A DNA stretch of 64,000 bases, taken from Spirogloea muscicola. Lineage: Eukaryota; Streptophyta; Zygnematophyceae; Spirogloeales; Spirogloeaceae. The DNA lies in contig WELB01000001.1 of NCBI GenBank assembly GCA_009602725.1, positions 200,015-264,014 of the forward strand. Direction: 5' to 3'. Below the pieces are notes generated by a model. The model did no database searches and was not told the DNA's origin. It saw only the letters and a list, made by a program, of their open reading frames with translations. The position numbers and the translations under genes are program-made. Of the stretch, positions 53,075-64,000 are shown piece by piece. Each line of letters begins with the position of its first letter. Within the stretch, counting starts at the first letter, position 1.

Positions 53075-54210
53075 AGAAGGCGCGCGGGGCGCATGAATTG
53101 AAAGGGAGGCCAATTCAAGCCAATACATTGTTCAGGCAGAGTCGAGTGCAGACTAAACAATGCTACATAATACGGAGACCTAATCTAAGGTACCTAAGAT
53201 GACATTAGTACCCACGGGTGAGCACAAACAAATCTGACAAGCTAACTTGGGGAGCTGGAGCGCCGCCACGAAAGCCGGAGGCCTGACTTAGAGCGCGCCC
53301 TGCACGTTGATGAAGAGCCAATGCTTGCGAGCGCTGCAAACTAAGCGAGAGCCGCATTCTATAATATGCAACTAAGGCCTGCGGAATGCTGGAGTGGCCC
53401 AAGCTGCCCCCCCGACTTCGACGACGCGCATCAACCAGCCGGGCCAGATGCTGGATCAGGGAGGACCATTTCACGCCGTAGCCTCCATAGATATCCATGG
53501 CACACGGGTAAAGATGGTCCCCTCGAGGATGATCATGGTAGTGCCGCTCCTTCTTGCGCTCCGCGCTGGACGTGGCCCAGCCAGACACGGTTGACGTTGG
53601 TGCGCCAGCCTTGTATGCGTCGATCAGTACCACGTCCAAGAGCAGACGAGGCCCACCGCCCCGCGGGGTAGCGACCACGTCCAGACGCCGCACGTATGGC
53701 TTGCCGCGCCTTGAGGAGATTGGCATGATCCCAGACACCTCCATCGCCGGATGATATCCCGCCTCTCGCACAATGCCAAACATGGTATCCCTTAGTAGGT
53801 CGTGGGAGGCAATGCGCTCACCCCCCTCAACACACCTCAGCATGTGCGAAGCTAAGGCGAGCTTGTCGTCGGCAATGTGGCCACACTCGCACTGGCGGAT
53901 GCCAGCCAAGCAAGGGGGGGGGAGGCCAAGGTGGTGGTGGAGCGCCGTGCGGAAAAGGTTGTCAGAAAGCCGAAGGGACTCGTAGATCGGCAGAGCGTTT
54001 AGCCACTCCGACGCGCCCGGGGAGCCGATTGAAAGGAGCCGGGTAAGGCCACGTCTATCGTCCTTGAGCAGTCCCTTCAAGTCGGAGGCGGCCTGCACGT
54101 CCGCAGCGTGTGTGTAGTGAGCCTGCGCTTTCCTATCGGAACAGCGTGCCCATGCCGCAAAATCTGCATGACCCTCGGCAAGTGTTGGTAGGGAGCACGA
54201 GAGGTCATGC
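53075..54210 (-). mobile_element. 5'-truncated non-LTR retrotransposon insertion bounded by 22-bp target duplications
   Basis: Minus strand, 1136 bp. An ORF of about 297 codons at 53205-54098 carries RQCECGHIADDKLALASHML (Cys/His knuckle), RRLDVVATPRGGGPRLLLDV (endonuclease-like core), HYHDHPRGDHLYPCAMDIYG and ends SDLFVLTRGY-stop. A ~130 bp 3' UTR follows, ending GCGCGCCTTCT at 53075. Compared with the copy at 44431 it is a distinct subfamily, about half identical by eye. Because the duplications are perfect and the ORF is open, the insertion is recent. It stands in the same orientation as the peroxiredoxin gene, directly before its start codon. Confidence 0.88.
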
Positions 54211-54232
54211 AGCTGGGAGGGCGGGGGAAGAG
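54211..54232. repeat. Target-site duplication, 5' copy (22 bp)
   Basis: Identical to 53053-53074; marks the truncated 5' end of the inserted element. Confidence 0.9.
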
Positions 54233-55973
54233 GAACACGTTAACTCTGGGCAGAGCACGGCTGCTCATGAAGAAGCGTACTGGAGAAAAGAGGCTAAAAC
54301 GTCAGGTGCCCACGTAGGATGCGCGGGCGGAGAGCGAAGGGAAACAACAAGAAAGCTTTGCGTTGAGCGTATAACGAGTTGATGGAGGCCCTGAGCGGCC
54401 AATTTCATCGGCAACCACATAGACAGATGTACATCACCCGCTGCTGAGCGGAACTGGAGCTTTCGCTTGCTGACCAGAGGTCATTGAGCGCCCACTTGCT
54501 GACGTCTTGAAGAATACCATCCTGCTATGCTGACCCGCTCAGTAACCACGAGTCAGCAAAGGGAAACAGCTCTCCAGGGTCAGGCGATGCAGCCCGCGCT
54601 TTGGCTGCTGCTTCTGGAGTCTCCGTGGAAATTCGTCGGGATTACTGTTCCAATACTCTATTCCACTTCAGTCCTTGTCCATTTCTTTTGGGCTGGCTGG
54701 TCACAGCTCTCGCTTCCTCGCTTTCGCCTTCGCCCTCGCCCCTCGCCTTTCGGCCATTGCAGACCCTGTTCATTCCGTTGGGCTCATGCTTTTGCACCAA
54801 AAAGCTGGTCGAGCCTTAGCTGTTGGCACACGGGCTTGTAAATTGCCGTCCGGAATCCGGACATCGGTTAGCGACCTCTACGTGCTGACTCGGGTTATTA
54901 GACGGGTCAGTTTAGCAGCAGGTGATGTACATCTGTCGTTGTACTTGCTTTCGTACTTGGCCACTCAGGCCCTCGGTCCTGAGGACTGCCGAACATCACT
55001 GGAGCAATATTCGGCAGCTGCGTTCAGCTGCATTGGCCTCTTCTTCCTTCCAGATTATTCTGCTTCCATATTAATGAAGCCATCATTAGTAAAATCCTAG
55101 CCTCTGCCAGCTGGGACTTTTCTTGCCTTGTATGGCATTTTGCTGGTCATCACGGGCCCACCTTCCAATCTGTAGTGTCACCTCCCATCTTCTTTGCTGC
55201 ACGATAGCCCTAGTCCCCTGCTACACGATTGCCAACCTTTTCGTCCCTCCTCAAGGGTAGCACCAGGCCTGGTGCTACCCTTGCTTTCCCCACTCTGTGG
55301 CATCAACTTGAGCATCCCTTGACTGGGTGTGTAATCGTCATTTATGATCAATCTGCTCGCACTTTGTCAAGCAAGCCATGTATGCGTGCCTTCTGCTAGG
55401 CATGGGTTCTGAGCTCTGGTAGAAATGTTTGCTGCTGTCCCTTAGAAGTCCTGGGCATGGTGCACCACCGCCAATGCCTCTCGCCTGGCAACCATCCTGC
55501 TCAGAAGGACGGCCCAGAAGGAGCACATGCTGAATAGAGAGTGGAGCAAAGGATGGCAATAGGCGGCAAAGAGGAATAAAAGAGCACCCTTTACTAGTTG
55601 ATAGGGAAGCCCTCCGCCATGCAGCTGTGCAGCTCTACCAAGGGCCCGGATGGGCATTCAGGTCCGACTCTTTGACTTTGCCATGCTCCAGCAGAAGATG
55701 CTGCTTGCCGATCTCAACTGCAAGCTTAGAGTGGCATCCAACCTTGACGAACCCATGCCTTCAGGCTGGAAGCTGCTGCAATGCCGACACGTTGATGGAT
55801 CCTGCCGCCAATCGTAGATTGCTTATACATATCCTGCTCGGCCTGAGTACAACCAGCGCCACTGCTTTGTCCAACACCTTCAAGTAGGGGGTGTTGAAGA
55901 TGAGGTCGCATGAGACTAACTGTTCCTAACGTCATGCTGAGCCCGTTACCTTGCTCAATTGCTCATGCCTGGA
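54233..55973. other. No gene seen; displaced peroxiredoxin upstream region and retrotransposon scraps
   Basis: Right of the duplication lies what was the peroxiredoxin leader/promoter before the insertion. A reversed retrotransposon end (gctcagtaaccacgagtcag) is at 54537-54556. A forward piece at 54783-54960 reads KAGRALAVGTRACKLPSGIR, then SDLYVLT with a broken stop region. Reversed hairpin cores lie near 54660-54710. Nothing is recognised from 54960 on except the palindrome below. Confidence 0.45.
55252..55283. repeat. Perfect 32-bp palindrome, no loop
   Basis: caagggtagcaccagg is followed at once by its exact reverse complement. It lies in gene-free sequence downstream of the NudC-like gene. 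Confidence 0.9.
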
Positions 55974-57458
55974 TCACTCAACGTGATGACCTCCAAGTCC
56001 TCCCATGAATTGGTCAGGGTCTGGGCAGGCGCCGTTGACGTTGGCACCCGAGAAATCAAAGCCAGGATGCTGCATCAACGAGCTTCAATTTTCATTAACA
56101 TGCCGACATGCTGAACACACTTGTCCAACTTGAAAGACAGAACCCATTCACTAGCTGCCACGCTTTGCTCAGAGTACCAAAAGAAGCAGTTAACAAGTGC
56201 AAACAGCCAAATGCACTGCTTGCTAAATGTCATGGCCGCATTGGCGATTGCTCATAAATTTCAAGCACGTTAAAGGCAGCGAGAAATTGTAGCATCCAGT
56301 TGCCTAGTGCAATCAAATGGCACGGCAAGCAATAATTGAAAGTACCTCTAGCTGACAACGTTCCAGAAGTAGGCGCCGCTTTTCCATATCAGCAGAGTAG
56401 GGATCAAGCTGGCCTTGTCCCGCTAGAGGGGTTGTCCAAGAGTGAGCCTTCTCGACCTTCTGTAAGGTGACATGCAAAACACCGTCCTCTGCATGATCGT
56501 AACCGAAATTTGGCTTCAGCATATGCCACAACTGCCCTGAAGAAAGGACATCAAGAGCTTTCACCCACTGCGCAGCGAATGCTCAAGCTGGTGATTGGGG
56601 ATGGAGTGATGGCAACAGGACTCATAAGTGTTACCTATCGTCCAGAAAGACTCGGACGATTTCACTGCCGCCTCCAGAACATGCTGTTGTCATGGCCCAC
56701 CCATCTGCTCAGTCAGAACGGAGGTTCGTACAGCTTCCGACGATTGTTAGCACTTCAGCACGTGAGTTCCGATGTACATAGCACTCTTAATGCTCTCATA
56801 TCTCTCAGAGTCAATAGCAATTCCACAATAATTCCTCAGTTACTTGCGCTGAGGGAACTCTTGACCTGCCAGTCAAGGCCACGGATCCAGGAAGCTAGAC
56901 TTGAGTTTCATCACATCTCACAAAGGCCAGAATGTAGAGAACAATGGGGCTGCTGATATTAGAAGAGCGGCTGTAAAAGGCCAGCCAGAATGTAAGCATG
57001 GTAGGCCCCCCTGCCCCATTCAAGCGGCGTCCTGGCCGATTCTCTGCTTGCTTCCTCAGTGCGGTCCAGTCTCTCCCAAACCCAGACCAACAAATAGAGG
57101 CAGGCGTGAAGGATGAGAGGTGGTGAGCGCACATCAAGGTAGCGGCTGGAGGCGCCCTTGAGGCCGACTGCGATGCTGCGGGGCGCTATGTCGCAGAAGA
57201 CCTGGCGTGCGTGCGCGCCTGGCGGCAGCGGCACGTACAGGTTCACCTCCTCCACCGTCTGGTCCCACTCCAGCACCACCCGCCCTGCGGCCGGACGGCC
57301 AAGGATGTCCTTCGTCACGACCAATATGCAGCACAGGGTGCCTGCTGCCGGGCGTGGAAAGGAAAGGAAAGGAACGGAACGGCTGGCCGGGCCGCCCTGT
57401 GCGGCGCACCTTGATGCACGAGCTCGTGCCGCGCCGTTGGCGCGAGCTTCTCCGCCAT
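55974..57458 (-). CDS. NudC/CS-domain protein (NUDCD2-like)
   Basis: Exons 57410-57458, 57133-57284, 56635-56683, 56346-56488 and 55974-56069 close for 162 residues, about the length of animal NUDCD2. It starts MAEKLAPTARHELVHQG; the CS fold follows with VVLEWDQTVEEVNLYVPLPP, IAVGLKGASSRYLD, SSESFWTIGEDGVLHVTLQK and EKAHSW. The C-terminal tail HPGFDFSGANVNGACPDPDQ matches the conserved PGFDFSGA end of that subfamily. These proteins act as Hsp90 co-chaperones or stabilisers of dynein/LIS1-type client proteins; which one applies in algae is unknown. Exon 3 is 49 nt and was placed by phase and by the expected ESFWT motif. Confidence 0.9.
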
Positions 57459-58255
57459 GCCCGCGGCGCGGGCTGCAGCATCGCCGACGGCGGGGCTGCG
57501 GACGCCGGCGGCGGGAGATCGACGGCCCTTGCGGAGAAGATTGGGTGGGCTTGAACGATATGCAGCTTTCGGGCATCATTTACCCGTCTTTACTTGCTGC
57601 CTACCTCTCTTCTGTCCCTACCACAAGTGTACTTGCTGGGTTCTGGTCGAGCGTTAGCTGGTGGCACAAGGGCTTGTCAGTTGCCGTTCAGTATTCGGGC
57701 ATCGGTTAGCGACTTCAACGAGCGGGGGGGGAAGCGCGGCCAGATTGACTGGTGGCTGGGAAAGGCCAGCCCAAAGAATGGACAAAGACTGAGGGAGCCT
57801 GAGTGCGAGCTGACTCGTGGTTCCAGAGCTGGTCTGCTTAGCAGCAGGTATTGTACATCGAGGAAGAAAGTGCTCGCCCATTGAGGATAGGGGCTGGAAA
57901 AGCCAGCCCAAAAAGAATGAACCGAGAAGGGGGCCAGGGGAAGCGCTAAGAGAAACAAGCACACAACACAGACATCTGTCGATTTGCTTGCCTTGGTACC
58001 TGGCCACTCATCGGCTGTAAACTGCCAGCCAGATGCATACAGGTGTTCATGGCGGAGCCAAAGGCTAGGCAGACAGGGCGCCCTCAAAAGTAGGAAGTCA
58101 AATGAGCTGAGGGGAGGAAGAGCAACCCCGCCGCGCAAACCAGAGGCCCGACGATGCACAGCACTCGCCTGGGACCGCTGTAGGCACAATGATAAACGCA
58201 TTCGGCATATGGCAGTAGCTCAGCCAGCTCCTGCGCAGCTGCAGCCTCCCGAGCG
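57459..58255. repeat. Mixed retrotransposon and repeat scraps, no gene
   Basis: Forward retrotransposon end piece at about 57645-57720 (GRALAGGTRACQLPFSIRAS), module A at 57733-57810, a retrotransposon end scrap at 57812-57860, module B at 57862-57950, and a minus-strand endonuclease C-terminal scrap at about 58084-58205 (MRLSLCLQRSQASAVHRRAS). Confidence 0.6.
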
Positions 58256-59247
58256 ATGGCAGCGCCGCCTGCAGGGCCCCTCGACGCCGCGCGCGCCGCA
58301 TGGGACGACCTCCGCCGCCGCGCCGCCGCCGCCTCCGCCGGCGCCAGGTCCGCGCGGCTGGCCGCTCGCTCAAGCCCTCAACCCGCGGCCACTTCGGCCG
58401 CAGGAGCGGCCGCTTCTGTTCGTTCGGCGCTCGCTCATGGCGCTTGACGTGCACCGTCTCCAATTTTGACGAGGCCTCAAGGCCGGCCTGCTGGCCGCGC
58501 GTTCCGGACATTCCCGCAGGTGGCAGCTTGCGCGGCTCTTCGTGCAAGCTCTCCCGGGCCGGGCCAGGGGGGACAACGGCGGCCAGGCGGTCATGGCGGC
58601 AGGGCCCCATTACGACGACAGGATGGGCTCGCAGCGCCCTCGCTCCCGGAGGCGCAGCGTGCACCCAGCAAGCAAGGCCGTCGTGGAGGTTGCGGTACCT
58701 GCCACCGGCGGCAAGCCCGGGGCCCCCTGGCTCGAGGCGAGCCGCGCATCTGCCGGCCAGGACCGCTATGGCGGCATCTCGCCGGCTGCCACAGACCAGG
58801 TCGGCGTCATCAAGCAGCATATCCATTGTCGCATAGCCGTCCTGGCAGCTCTAAGGTAGGCAGGCGCCGGCTCGGCCTGCAGTTCAGCCAGACATGACAG
58901 CCTGGGTGGCTGGCGAGGTTGGCTTGTTGTACGTCGCTGTGGCTGAGTCAAATTTGAGAAGGCTGCCCAATTTGCAGTCACGGCAGCAGACTTCCTCATA
59001 TTGCTCGCTGTGATCCAGGCTTGGGACGCTGATGCGGGCTACCTCGACAGGCTGCCGCCACCTCCACGGGCACATGACGAGCTCGAGTATGACTTTAGTG
59101 CGGGGCTGGCGCACAGCCAGGCAAGGTCTTCCCCAGCACACTCGTTGCAAGCTAGAACACAGATTGTCATACAGTTGTGCTGTTGTCTAGGAGGATTATC
59201 TTTGGAATTCTGTAATTGAGGCCGCACCTTCGTAACTGGCATTGCAG
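58256..59247 (+). other. Candidate 5' exons of the Erv1 gene, unresolved
   Basis: ATG at 58256 opens MAAPPAGPLDAARAAWDDLR, an amphipathic start that would suit plant Erv1. An exon ending near 59120 (AHDELEYDFSAGLAHSQ) would join in phase to 59248 if its donor is GC (CAG/GCAAGG). An intermediate exon ending at 58855 (CRIAVLAALR) also fits in phase. None of these has a family motif, so the N-terminus is open. Confidence 0.35.
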
Positions 59248-60396
59248 TCGCATGAGCGCTCTGGTGGTGCTGTCACAAGAGAAGAGCTGGGGGTTTCGAC
59301 GTGGACGCTTCTGCACACGCTGGCTGCTCAGGTGAGGCTTAATTTCTTGCCACTGTGTGCTGCCTAGTGGCTCCTCGCTTGCAGCCCACTGCATGTGATC
59401 TGCTTGGTACGAGGAACCTGCACAAGTTTTGCGAAGCTGGCTCAAGCACAGGCGTGAGCCAAAGTTGAGCATGCATGATGCCCTTCCTGGAGAAAAAGTG
59501 GAAGACTCCAATCAGCATGCATATCGTCACTAATACTTCCGTCGAAGATGTTGCTGGTCAGTGTGTGCTATTGTGTCATTAGTGGGCATGTGTGTGCTGA
59601 CTTTCAACCATACTGATGGCAGTTTCCCGACAGGCCCACCAAACAGCAGCAGAGGGATGTGAAAGACTTGGTATGCAGGACAGAGTGGTGTCTACAGCAA
59701 ACTTGCAGTCACTTCCTTCCTTGCCACCCTCCTTGAGCATCCTACATAGTGCTGCTAAGTTGCGGTGGACTGCCTGCATGTCAAAAGGTGCTCATTAAGG
59801 CTCGAAGCACTTGCAGGTGGGTCTAAGTAGACAACATGGCAAGTTCATGCGGAGCTACTTGTCTTGCGCAGATGGGCCTGATGACAAGGATATATCCTTG
59901 CAAGCAATGTGCGGACCATTTCAAAGAAGTACTCAAGTGCGTTGCTACACTCTCCAATCCGGAAACTCATACATCAACGCTCTGCAGGAAGTCGATGGAA
60001 TAGTATGTCTTGTTTTCGATAGCATGAGAAAGCCATTGTTGTTCCTTGTCTTCTATTTCTGCATTCTGGCTCATGGAATCTTCAGTTGATGAAGTGGCTG
60101 ATCTTGGTGCTAGTCCTCTAAGCACAGGTCCAGTCCACCTCAAACAGGTTCAGGAGTTGAGCTTGCACAGTGGATGTGCAGGGTTCACAACATCGTCAAC
60201 CGGAGGTAATCCTTGACTTGGCAAGCTCTCACGCTTTGCGGTTGCCCTCTGCTGATTTTTCAGCACTGATCCTTCGACTTTGAATGCATTTGCGTGCAGC
60301 CTCGATAAGCCTCAGTTTCCATGCCGCCAAGTCGATGCTCGATGGGGTGCACTGGATTGCGGCGAGGAGGGGGCCTGCAGCCTGGAGGGGCGTTGA
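59248..60396 (+). CDS. ERV1: FAD-linked sulfhydryl oxidase Erv1/ALR, plant type
   Basis: Exons 59248-59331, 59623-59670, 59872-59936, 60128-60205 and 60300-60396 close in phase and cover the whole Erv/ALR domain: VTREELGVSTWTLLHTLAAQ, FPDRPTKQQQRDVKDL, the active-site CxxC in RIYPCKQCADHF, the FAD-contact WMCRVHNIVNR, then FPCRQVDARWG. The protein reoxidises Mia40 or a substrate directly in the mitochondrial intermembrane space. As in land-plant Erv1, the second Cys pair is at the C-terminus, here CGEEGAC (CX5C instead of the CX4C of Arabidopsis), and no N-terminal CRAC motif is seen in the candidate 5' exons. The 59936 donor (AA/GTGCGT) is chosen because it restores the frame at 60128. Confidence 0.9.
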
Positions 60397-62847
<2,451 letters not shown>

Positions 62848-63296
62848 GATCCTGTTTGTCCTTCTTTACCATTCCTGTAGTAGGCACACAGGCATAGCGA
62901 TACCTTGTACCTCTGCACAATGGGAGGACAGACTCGCTGGGCGCACATCACATACGAGACTTAGGACCCACTAGTATTACAAACAGCTTGGTAGTCCTCG
63001 GCTATGAGACATTTTGCACCCTGAAGAGGGTCTTGAACGAATCTGCTCTGTCAAGCAAGCCAGCATGCTGTCCACGACTTGCAAGAACGATGATCTACCC
63101 GTGTAGGCCTCAACCACATCCAGTCGTGACAAAGAGATGAAATATGTACATGGAAGCTTCTCCTAAGAAGACTGCTGAAGTTTCCAAGTCGTCTCTTGAT
63201 TCAATCTTGTGTAAGCTCCACAATCTTGCGAAAGCCAAGAGAATGACTTCATCCTGGCCATACAATCCAATGTCTGAGGGAGCTGCACCAGTGCTT
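62848..63296. other. No gene seen; convergent 3' ends
   Basis: Lies between the stops of PCNA (+) and the ZnF-UBP gene (-). Confidence 0.4.
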
Positions 63297-63864
63297 CTAG
63301 CCCAAATCGATTGTTCTGCCTTCCATTGTCCGAGGAGGAGCCATGGTGCCAAACTTCATCAGATGGTATGCCTCGTACAAGGGACGCAGCTGGATCACAA
63401 GCTGCGCGTCTATGTAGCTGTCGCAGGCGAAGCACCACACGGACAGATCCCTGCACGATCACAGTCAATGCGTGCCAAAGCGCCAGAATGAGAGGATAGG
63501 CAACAGGCCATCAAGTGCATGGCAGTATGCATGCACGGCGCAGGCTGTGTGCTGGGCGAGCGATGGCGACGAGAACGGCCGCTCGAGAAGTGGCGACCAA
63601 CGTCTCGGCTCGATCACGCGGAATTGAGTTCCGCACCTGAAGCCGAGCGCCAAGGGGTGGCCGGACTCATCGGCGTGCTGCCATATGTGGCCGTTGACGA
63701 AGCGGCCGCAGAGGACGCGGCAGCAGGAGAGGCACACCCAGTTCTCGGCGCCGTCCGAGCACCTGAGCAGTGTGCCCCCGAGCGTGAGGCGGCGAGGCCT
63801 GCGCGGGCGAGGGTTCGGGGTTTAAGAGGGCCGGGGAGGCCGGCGGGAGCGGCGGCGGCGGACC
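63297..63864 (-). CDS. ZnF-UBP (HDAC6/USP-type ubiquitin-binding) protein, 5' end not resolved
   Basis: Exons 63297-63450 and 63637-63798 join in phase; a further exon ending at 63864 (RFDAPCAR) probably precedes them. The zinc-finger reads ENWVCLSCCRVLCGRFVNGH, IWQHADESGHPLALGF, then DLSVWCFACDSYIDAQLVI. It contains the Cys/His ligands and the WCFAC motif of the domain that binds free C-terminal ubiquitin. It ends MAPPRTMEGRTIDLG-stop, only about 50 residues past the finger, so it is a small stand-alone ZnF-UBP protein like those of plants rather than a deubiquitinase or HDAC. The start is lost in the GC-rich block before the poly-T at the window end. Confidence 0.85.
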
Positions 63865-63933
63865 TGGCGCACGGCGCGTCGAAGCGGGGGAGGCCCTGCG
63901 GCGCCGCCGTCGCAGCGTCGCCGGCGTGCGGGC

Positions 63934-63936
<3 letters not shown>

Positions 63937-64000
<64 letters not shown>
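63937..64000. other. Poly-T run, 64 nt, at window end
   Basis: Pure T to the last base. It is either a contig-end artefact or the reverse of a retrotransposon poly(A) tail; the other retrotransposon copies in this window have no such tail. Confidence 0.9.

Noticed and set aside
63937-64000. Poly-T as a terminator or telomere
   Set aside because: Pure T without stem or telomeric repeat unit; more likely a contig-end artefact or poly(A) tail.

Overview
The window is nuclear DNA of an intron-rich eukaryote, most likely a green alga. Three things point that way. The cytosolic fructose-bisphosphate aldolase and the Erv1-type oxidase look plant-like, genes carry many short GT-AG introns (plus at least one GC-AG), and first exons lie in GC-rich blocks with GCC/GGC runs that encode Ala/Gly tracts. 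I spliced the recognisable genes by hand; where I say a model is closed, every intron phase agrees.

Layout, left to right: 5'-nucleotidase (-, C-terminus outside the window); a 6 kb patchwork of retrotransposon pieces and short repeats (about 3.5-9 kb); a J-domain protein (+) with an assembly gap; a methionine-salvage gene (-) that fuses MTR-1-P isomerase to MTR kinase; an acyl-protein-thioesterase-like gene (-); repeats and a 135-bp minisatellite; an unknown gene (+); a decayed reverse transcriptase; a second unknown gene with a myristoylation-type N-terminus (+); a lipin-type phosphatidate phosphatase with a very long linker (+); aldolase (-); repeats; glycine-cleavage H protein (+); a 37-bp minisatellite; a non-LTR retrotransposon 3' part (+); SGF29 of the SAGA complex (+); an unresolved stretch with a 45-bp inverted repeat; a 2-Cys peroxiredoxin (-) with a retrotransposon copy inserted directly before its ATG; a NudC/CS-domain protein (-); Erv1 sulfhydryl oxidase (+); PCNA (+); a ZnF-UBP protein (-); and a 64-nt poly-T at the end.

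The genes are mostly unrelated housekeeping functions (lipid, one-carbon/methionine, redox, replication, chromatin); I see no operon-like logic. What ties the intergenic space together is (1) a non-LTR retrotransposon family with a C-terminal zinc-knuckle plus restriction-like endonuclease region, present as many 5'-truncated copies, and (2) a small modular repeat. Its core is a GGCTG/CCAGCC hairpin followed by a conserved stretch, it occurs roughly 25 times, and it is joined to different flanking modules. The strongest points for follow-up are the mtnA-mtnK fusion, the modular hairpin repeat, and the retrotransposon insertion with 22-bp target duplications abutting the peroxiredoxin start codon.
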